Shown here: positions 57,232 through 64,000 of the stretch, one piece after another
Layout: every line of letters begins with the position of its first letter
How positions within the stretch are numbered: position 1 is the first letter of the stretch
Origin: Chaetomium olivaceum
Lineage: Eukaryota; Ascomycota; Sordariomycetes; Sordariales; Chaetomiaceae
Direction of reading: 5' to 3'
Length of the DNA stretch: 64,000 nt
NCBI GenBank assembly: GCA_039881045.1
Contig: JAYWVB010000016.1
Coordinates: 584,899-648,898, forward strand
Notes under the pieces: model-generated
The model's database searches: none
Seen by the model: only the letters and a program-made list of their open reading frames with translations
Told to the model about the DNA's origin: nothing
Program-made: the position numbers and the translations under genes

Positions 57232-60200
57232 ATGACGGTTTTTATAGCCTCCCTGTAAGCGCCTACCCTTCTTACCCCACGCAACTCGTTCGCTAGAAGC
57301 GATATTCCGGCCTCGAAGTGCCATCGTGGCATACTCGAGGCATCGATGACTGACATGGCTTGTCTCCTGTAGCTTTCTCCCCAAGACCATCCACTTCACC
57401 CTCCCGGGCACGCCTCCTCGTGGGTCAGCGTCCGAGAAGAAGCAGCCAAGACCGGTGCCGCTTGAGCGACAGCCGAGTCTGTTCCAGCCGAGCAATATCA
57501 CTCCCCCGATTACACCGACGGACGAGAAGAAGCGAGATGACCCCTTCACGAACGAGGATGGCCTCCGCGTGCACATCCCGGGCACCGCCGAGCCTGTTAC
57601 CGACACTCTCCGCGCCCCGGCCGACCGCAGTTCTCCAACCTGGGGCGGCCGCCCCGATCAACCCATGTCGCGCGCAAACTCGCCGCCTCCTCCGTCACTA
57701 ATCAACAAAGGCCGGCTACTCCAGGCAAAGGCGAAGGAACTGGGTCGTCAGGGCGTGACGCAACCGCGGTCGTTGGTTAGGAGCGACAGCCACGATCGCG
57801 TTTTCGCCCATGCCAACTGGAAGGTCGTCAATGCCGACCAGGGTAACGGCGGCTTGCGGAACGCGGCCGAGGCCGCTTCTAGGGAGGGCAAGCTGGGAGA
57901 CTACATTTGGGTCGGGACACTGGGTATGCCGACCGACGCTCTTCAGGGCACACAACAACTTCAAGACATCGAGGATAGGCTGGCCACGGAGCACAACATG
58001 CTCAGCGTGTTCTGCTCGGACAAGGACTTTGACGGCCACTACTCGCACTTCTGCAAGCAGATCCTCTGGCCCGTCTTCCACTACTACCAGATCCCCGACA
58101 ACCCGAAGAGCAAGGCGTACGAGGACCACTCATGGAAGTACTATGTCAATGTCAACCAGGCGTTCGCGGACAAGATTGTCAAGAACTGGAAGCGCGGTGA
58201 CGTTGTCTGGGTTCATGATTACCACCTCCTGCTCGTACCCGCTATGGTCCGCAAGAAGATCCCCGAGGCCAAAATCGGTTTTTTCCTACACGTTGCATTC
58301 CCCTCTTCCGAGGTGTTCCGCTGCTTGGCTGTCCGGAAGCAGCTTCTCGAGGGCATGGTGGGTGCCAACCTGATCGGCTTCCAGATTCACGAGTACACCA
58401 GACACTTCCTCCAGACGTGTAGCCGTCTTCTCAGCGCAGAAGCCACACCGGAGGGTCTGCAGCTCGAGGACCGATTCGTGGACGTCATCGACCTGCCCAT
58501 CGGCATCGACCCGGTGAGCCTTACACAGCATCGCGAAGAGGCAGAAGTTAAGAAGTGGCTGGACATCATGCGCGAACGCTACGCCGGTAAGAAACTCATC
58601 GTCGCCCGAGACAAGCTAGACCACGTCCGCGGCGTCCGACAGAAGCTTCTTTCTTACGAGTTGTTCCTCAATTCAAACCCTCAGTGGCGGGATAAGGTCG
58701 TCCTAATCCAGGTTGCGCTGTCGACCAGTGAGAAGAGCGAGCTGGACGCTGCCGTGTCTGATATTGTCACCCGCGTCAACTCGTCCTGGGCCAACCTCGC
58801 GTACCAGCCGGTGGTATACCTGAAACAGGATATTGACTACGCGCAGTACCTAGCGCTGCTAAGCATCGCCGACGCGCTAATGATCACCAGCCAGCGCGAG
58901 GGCATGAACCTGACGTCTCATGAATATCTCTTCTGCCAGGACGGCAACTACGGCGAGAAGAAGCACGGCTCCCTCATCCTGTCCGAGTTCACGGGCACAT
59001 CATCTCTCTTTGGCGGCAACGAGCTGTCGGTCAACCCGTGGGACTATCGGGCCTGCGCGAACGCCATCAAGAAGGCGCTAGAGATGGGTGATGAGGAGAA
59101 GGAGCAGCGCTGGTCCAAGTTGTTCGACCGTGTCAACCTCCACACCGGCTCGCACTGGTTTACGGAATTCATGGCGCGCCTAGACGAGGTCCACGAGCAG
59201 CAGCACCGCCGCGAGATGACGTCGGTACCGCGCCTCTCCATCCCTAATGTTGTGCAGCGCAGTACTCCCGCAGCGACAAGCGCCTCTTCTTCCTCGACTT
59301 TGAAAACACGCTGGTCAGCTGGGGCCCCGTTGACCAGATCATCACTGTCAGCCCGCAGGTGGGATACCAAGCCCCATTTACCAAGCGCATGGTCGAGCAT
59401 CTAACCTGGTATCAGCGAACCGTCGACGTCCTGAACGACCTGCTGCTCGACGACCGCAACACCATCTACGTCATGTCCGGCCGCAGCCCCGACGAGCTCG
59501 ACCACCTCTTCCGCCTGGTGCCCAACCTGGGCCTCATCGCTGAGAACGGGTGCTACCTGAAGAACTTCGGCAGCACCGAGTGGACCGAGGTCGCTGACTC
59601 GAGCCAGATCCGCGAGTGGAAGGAGTCGGTGCAGCCCATCTTGACCTACTACCTAGAACGCACGCCGGGGGCCTGGATCGAGGACCGCCTGTGCTCCATC
59701 AAGTTCCACTACAAGGGGGCCGAGGACTATGAGGCTGCACAGCGCCAGGCGAGCGATTGCGCTAGTCACATCAACGACGCCTGCGAGGCGCAGCGCGTGC
59801 ACGCCCTGCCGCTCGCTCGACAGCTGCGTGCTGGTGGAACCCATCGACTGGACCAAGACCTCGGCCGCCCAGAAGATTTATGCCGATCTACAGGCGAGCA
59901 TGGCAGCCCCCGCTGAGGGTGAGGGTGAGGGCGAGGGCGAAAACAAGCCTTCTTCTCCCGCCGACTTCCTCATGGTTATCGGCGACGGGCGCGAGGATGA
60001 GAAGGTCTTCAAGTGGGCCAACACCCTGGGCGAGGAAGGTTCGGTTAAGGAGGTTGTCACCGTCAGCCTGGGTACCCGGAACACCGAGGCCGCGGCCACG
60101 CTGACTCAGGGCGTTAGCGGTGAGTTCATTCCCTAAACCATCCCCCTCCCCCTTACTACTCCCCGCCCCCCCTCCCATCCCGTTCGCCGCCGCTCCGTAT

Positions 60201-60278
60201 TCCGAGCTATTACTGACAATCACTCCCAACCTAATAGGCGTCCTGATAACACTGCAGAAGCTGGCGTCGATTGCGTAA
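57232..60278 (+). CDS. Trehalose synthase complex regulatory subunit (Tsl1/Tps3/TslA-like)
   Basis: Exons 57232-57254, 57373-60119 and 60238-60278, about 936 residues. The first exon encodes MTVFIASL and joins FLPKTIHFTLPGTPP across the intron, the start typical of fungal Tsl-type subunits. A TPS-like glucosyltransferase domain follows (VWVHDYHLLLVPAMVRKKIP, IGFFLHVAFPSSEVFRCL, IVARDKLDHVRGVRQKLL), where the Lys of the active TPS motif (D-Y-I-K-G) is Arg. The C-terminal TPP-like domain reads RLFFLDFENTLVSWGP instead of the catalytic D-x-D-x-T-L, VLVEPIDWTKTSAAQ where active enzymes have N-K-G, and VIGDGREDEKVF in place of G-D-D-x-T-D-E. Both active sites thus look dead, as in regulatory subunits that stabilise the Tps1/Tps2 complex. 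A Gly/Glu linker (GEGEGEGE) lies at 59921-59939. Frame breaks: one base missing near 59263 and one extra near 59817; they cancel in total length. Cytosolic. Confidence 0.85.
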
Positions 60279-61793
60279 GCCTGCCATCGCTGCCGTTATT
60301 GTTGTTATTGCTGTTATTTTGCGTTGGAACTTTTCGAAAGGGGCACAATGATGCCAACTTGATATATGATCACAGGGTTGGCGTACCGTTACGCCATCGA
60401 CGGAAGAGCTCGGGCTCGACGCGGGCTCCGGTACAGGAGTACCGGTGGGCTCCATGATGAAATCTCACGTGGAAAAATAAGGGGTTGGTTCATACCCAGC
60501 GGCTGCTATTTTCGTTGCTTTTTCTTTCTTGTTTTCTCTGGTTCTCTCAACTCTTTTCTTGCTACATATGTGGTTTTTGTGGTGGGCACATCAATGACTC
60601 GACTCCCTTCCTTCTTTACAAAAGCGCATTAGGGTGTTTGATGCCCCTCTTCTTCGCGCACCGGCGGTTTTCTTTTCTTTTTCTCGGTCTCACTCCCTTT
60701 GCATGTAGCGTTTCAGTATGGTTCAGGTCTCCCCTTTAGCGCAGCCCAAGTCCAGTGTCCGCCCCTTGCCACTCTCGTATGGCTTGCGCGTCTCTGTGCC
60801 CCGCTCGCTGAATACTCTAGCAACATTCTGCCGGATCAAAAGGAGGATAACCAGATGGTACGGTGCTACTGATATCGTTGTCATGGATGGATTTAAGGGT
60901 TGTGGTAGGAGATAGATTGCTTGGTTGCAGATCTTGGGGGTCTGTAAATAGAATGGGAATGGGAATGACTGCCCGAGCTGGTCAACAACATGGGGAGCCG
61001 AGATTATATGAGGCCCAGCAATGGAGCATCGGCATTACCAGAAACACGAATGGTGGATCGAGGATGACATGGAAGTATGGATTCAGGGGTCATTAGACAC
61101 GGAATTGGAGGATGGCGTCGGATATCACGGGATTTGCTGAATTTGTTGCATGGCTCAATACTATCATGGCTCTGGCGTTTTAGCCCTCTGTTTGTTTTAT
61201 TTTGTCCGCGACAATGTACATACAGAATACGTATTGAAGCTATCCAAAACTTCCTTGCTACATACATACCTTAAGGTATGTACATGTATGTCCAGTAATT
61301 AAGGGTGCTCAGGGGTACCTCTTTGATCTTAGCGGCTCGTGACATCACACCTCCGGAATCGGACTGCGGGGCATGATTCTTTCCCAAGTATCACTCATCA
61401 GCACGCTTAACCCCGCCATGTCAGGCCAATAAAAACCCCACCAGATGAAGAGCACAAGAGCTTCAAGCTGCCAAGCAAAGCTAAATCGGGTAGCACCAGC
61501 TTTCCCCGGGATCTCGTCATGGGCCGATCGGAGCAGGGGGTCGAAGTGCAATGGGAAAAAATCCCGGTGGTGGTACAGTCAGACCCTTCACCACGTAATT
61601 CGGTTTCTCGAATTGGCCAAGTGTTGCTATCGTATCCATTGGAGGGCATTGGGTTTATATCCGACCCTGAGAGACCTCCACTTGACCAGACCAAACTTCA
61701 CTAAAAATTGAGACGCAGTATCAACAACACCCATACATCTTCTCCCTCTTTCGAATCCCCCCTTCCTCAAACCAAACCCAAACAACTATCGCC
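60279..61793. other. Intergenic between the trehalose and aminotransferase genes
   Basis: 1.5 kb, CT-rich and then AT-richer, with no ORF worth calling. It holds the 3' region of the trehalose gene and the promoter of the aminotransferase (a C/A-rich leader leads into the ATG at 61794). Contains an imperfect palindrome ACATACCTTAAGGTATGT at 61262-61279. Confidence 0.45.
61262..61279. repeat. 18-bp perfect palindrome
   Basis: ACATACCTTAAGGTATGT reads the same on both strands, so it is a perfect palindrome (stem of 9 with no loop). Non-coding; possible protein-binding site. Confidence 0.7.
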
Positions 61794-63136
61794 ATGGCGT
61801 CCTTCCCCCCGCCTCCGGTCAACACCATTGACTGGTCCAATGTCGGCTTCCGTGTTCGCGAGGGTGACTGCTCCCTAGTACCCCTACATCTTTACTCTGT
61901 CACCCGACTAATCCCTTGTCCCCCCCAACAGTGAACGGCCACATCGAATCCCACTACTCGGTCAAGACCGGAAAATGGTCTCCCCTCCGCTTCGTTGCCG
62001 ACCCTTACATGCGTATCCACGGTATGGCTCCGGCCCTCAACTACGGCCAGCAGGCCTACGAGGGTCTCAAGGCCTTCCGCCTGCCGGGTAATGACTCCAT
62101 CGCGATCTTCCGCCCCGACCGTAACGCTGCTCGGCTGCAGCACAGCGCCAACTTCATCTCGATGCCTCCAGTGCCCATTGACTTCTTCCTCAAGGCCGTC
62201 AAGGCCGCCGTCGCCCAACGCCGAGTTTGTGCCCCCGCACGAGACCGGTGCCGCCATGTACATCCGGCCCCAGGTCTACGGCTCGTCCGCCCAGCTGGGC
62301 CTGAACCCGCCCGAAGAGTACACCTTCTGCGTCTTCGTGCTGCCCACGGGCGTTTACCACGGCACACACCCGTCAAGGCGCTCATCTTGGACGACTTTGA
62401 TCGCGCGGCTCCCAACGGTACCGGCAGCGCCAAGGTCGGCGGCAACTACGCGCCCGTGCTGCGCTGGAGCGAGCGTGCCCGCAACGAGGGTTACGGCATC
62501 ACCCTGCACCTTGACAGCAAGACCCACGAGGAGGTTGACGAGTTCAGCACCAGCGGTTTCATCGGCGCCCTGGTCGACGGCGACGACATTACCCTGGTTG
62601 TGCCCGACAGCACCGCCGTCATTGACAGTGTGACGAGCGACAGCATCCAGCAACTCGCCCGCAGTTTTGGCTGGAAGGTCGAGAAGCGCTCTGTAAGTCA
62701 TTCCCTCCACTTGCTACACACTCAATGACACAAACTCGCACATCCCCCAATAACTAGGTAACTAATACCCTACCCAGATCAAATACGGCGAACTCCCCGC
62801 CTTCCAAGAAGTCATGGCCGCCGGCACCGCGGCCTCCCTTGTCCCCATCCGCTCCATCACGCGCCGGAAGAGCGCCGCGCTGCCCGCCGGCCCACGCGTG
62901 TCCTCCTCCCCGGCCACCGGCGAGGAGACGGTCACCTACACACCCGACAGCTCCGACGAGCCGGGCCCGCTGTGTCTGCGCCTGCTGGACGAGCTCAAGG
63001 GTATCCAGCTAGGCAAGCGGAGGACAAGTTTGGCTGGCGTTTTGAGGTTACGGAGGCGGATGCGCGGAGGGTGGTGGCGGAGGGCGTGCAGGGAAATGGG
63101 GATGGGAATGGCCAGACCGTGGATCAGCTGGACTAG
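61794..63136 (+). CDS. Branched-chain aminotransferase-like protein (TOXF-like), frame-broken
   Basis: Exons 61794-61863, 61932-62692 and 62778-63136; 396 residues after three single-base corrections. Fold-type IV PLP enzyme that moves amino groups between leucine/isoleucine/valine (or related amino acids) and 2-oxoglutarate. Visible: NTIDWSNVGFRVRE, NGHIESHYSVKTGKWSPLRF, HGMAPALNYGQQAYEGLKAF, the PLP lysine in GSAKVGGNYAPVLRWSERA, DEFSTSGFIGALVDGDD and AAGTAASLVPIRSITR. This layout matches the TOXF-type branch of fungal branched-chain aminotransferases rather than the mitochondrial Bat1 type. Breaks: extra C near 62217 (before AEFVPPHETG), a missing base near 62370 (before VKALILDDFD) and a missing base near 63017 (before EDKFGWRFEV). 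No obvious mitochondrial presequence. The neighbouring trehalose gene is unrelated in function. Confidence 0.87.
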
Positions 63137-64000
63137 GGGTTTTATGCTGAGAGATTTTATGCTGCGAGGAGTTCTTCTTCCTCTGGTGAGGATGCTGCTT
63201 ATTGTGGCGACGGGGTGTTCCGCATGTCTCTCGGGTAGGGGAACAGGAGGCTGGGAAAAGCTCGGGGTCTTGGGGGGTTAGATGGCCCGGCGGTCTGACA
63301 AAAGAAAGACAGTAGAAACTTTAACCATTGTTCAAATTTGGTGCCTTCTTGTTCTGTTTGTAAGTCACGCCTGTGTTGGGAGATACGACTCAATGTCTGA
63401 AATGGTGAAGTCTACATTCCCTCGTGAGGAACGTTCACTCCCGTGCAATACTCCTTATTCAAGCGACTGACGATGGATCCCGACGGTAGACTGTATGTAA
63501 CTGGTTATGTATCTCTAGTACAGAGCTATCCACCTGAAGCTAGAGAGACTTAATTCTTTTACTACGGCGCCCAGTCTAGTACCAAGACAGCCATTGAACA
63601 CCGTCACGACCCCCGCAACGGCTTGTCCGCCCTTCTGCCCTGGGTCCATGCTCAGGCATCTCGTGGTTCCTCAATAAACACTATCTTGTCGTCAGTTTAT
63701 TCTAAAACCTCTGAACAGGCATATATTCCCAACGAGAATTATGGCCCTGCCTCATCTCCCCTCCTCCCCCAAATATGTCGAGACTTTACCTGACTGCTGA
63801 GACACCAAAAGCGAGCTCGGAGTTCCCTCGCTATCGTCTTCCGTTTTACCCCCAGCGGGCTTCTCGGAGCCCTCGGATTTCATCATGGGGCCGACTGTAC
63901 CAAGAATGTTAGCGGAAAGTCCAACTCGAGTGGAAGAAACGGAATGTAAAACAAGCCATATACATATCACGCTCAAGACAGTCTTTGCAACTTGAGAACC
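63137..64000. other. End of window, possible exon on the minus strand
   Basis: No clear gene. On the minus strand, about 63892-63796 reads VGPMMKSEGSEKPAGGKTED and continues SEGTPSSLLVSQQS. It lies between a TTGGTACAG acceptor-like and a GTAAAG donor-like sequence, so it could be one exon of a gene that starts beyond the right edge. The evidence is weak. Confidence 0.3.

Noticed and set aside
1..64000. CRISPR array, rRNA or bacterial operon signals
   Set aside because: No regularly spaced repeats and no rRNA; gene structure with introns is clearly fungal.

Overview
The window looks like nuclear DNA of a filamentous ascomycete (Pezizomycotina, most likely Sordariomycetes). Evidence: short GT-AG introns of about 45-130 nt with CTAAC/CTGAC-type branch sites, GC-rich third codon positions, long gene-poor stretches, and families typical of these fungi (Rsa4/Notchless, a Tsl-type trehalose complex subunit, a membrane-anchored ankyrin protein, a fused hydantoinase/DUF917 protein, a Tad/I-type LINE). 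No rRNA, tRNA or CRISPR was found. Gene models were built by hand from splice sites and reading frame.

Layout. 1-10.6 kb is gene-poor: one intact short coiled-coil (SCOCO1/SCOC-like) gene at 2.4-3.0 kb, a decayed NAD-dependent epimerase at 8.5-9.3 kb and a scrap of a transcription-factor domain near 10 kb. 10.6-28 kb is an accessory block: a coiled-coil orphan, a Dal5-type MFS transporter, an SDR, a modular secreted NucA/NucB-type nuclease, a second SDR divergent from a Baeyer-Villiger-type flavin monooxygenase, a fungal transcription-factor-like regulator, a SAM methyltransferase and a small membrane protein. This resembles a tailoring or catabolic cluster without a backbone synthase. 28-43 kb holds a GPI-type secreted protein, two small orphans, an intact 1,048-residue hydantoinase/DUF917 fusion, a degenerate Ca2+/H+ exchanger-like gene and, divergent from it, a membrane-ankyrin protein of about 1,430 residues. 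43.7-47.3 kb is a frameshifted LINE. 47.4-52.2 kb has a CYSTM-like mini-protein, an orphan and the ribosome assembly gene RSA4. 52.2-57.2 kb shows no gene I can support. 57.2-63.1 kb has a Tsl-type trehalose synthase regulatory subunit and a TOXF-like branched-chain aminotransferase.

Reading frames. At least fourteen single-base frame changes interrupt conserved protein-coding genes outside the LINE, including RSA4, which is essential in yeast. Several conserved genes (NucA/NucB, SDR2, methyltransferase, hydantoinase, SCOCO1) add up exactly with no shift. Most shifts sit in or beside short homopolymers, so uncorrected sequencing indels are the likeliest cause. Those genes are annotated as CDS with the break noted; only the epimerase (stop, frameshift and large internal deletion) and the LINE look truly decayed.

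Most interesting: the cysteine-rich/NucA-NucB secreted protein, the divergent SDR-monooxygenase promoter with a repeated CCG-N3-CGG box, the exchanger-like protein lacking a key acidic residue, and the Tsl subunit with both catalytic domains degenerate.
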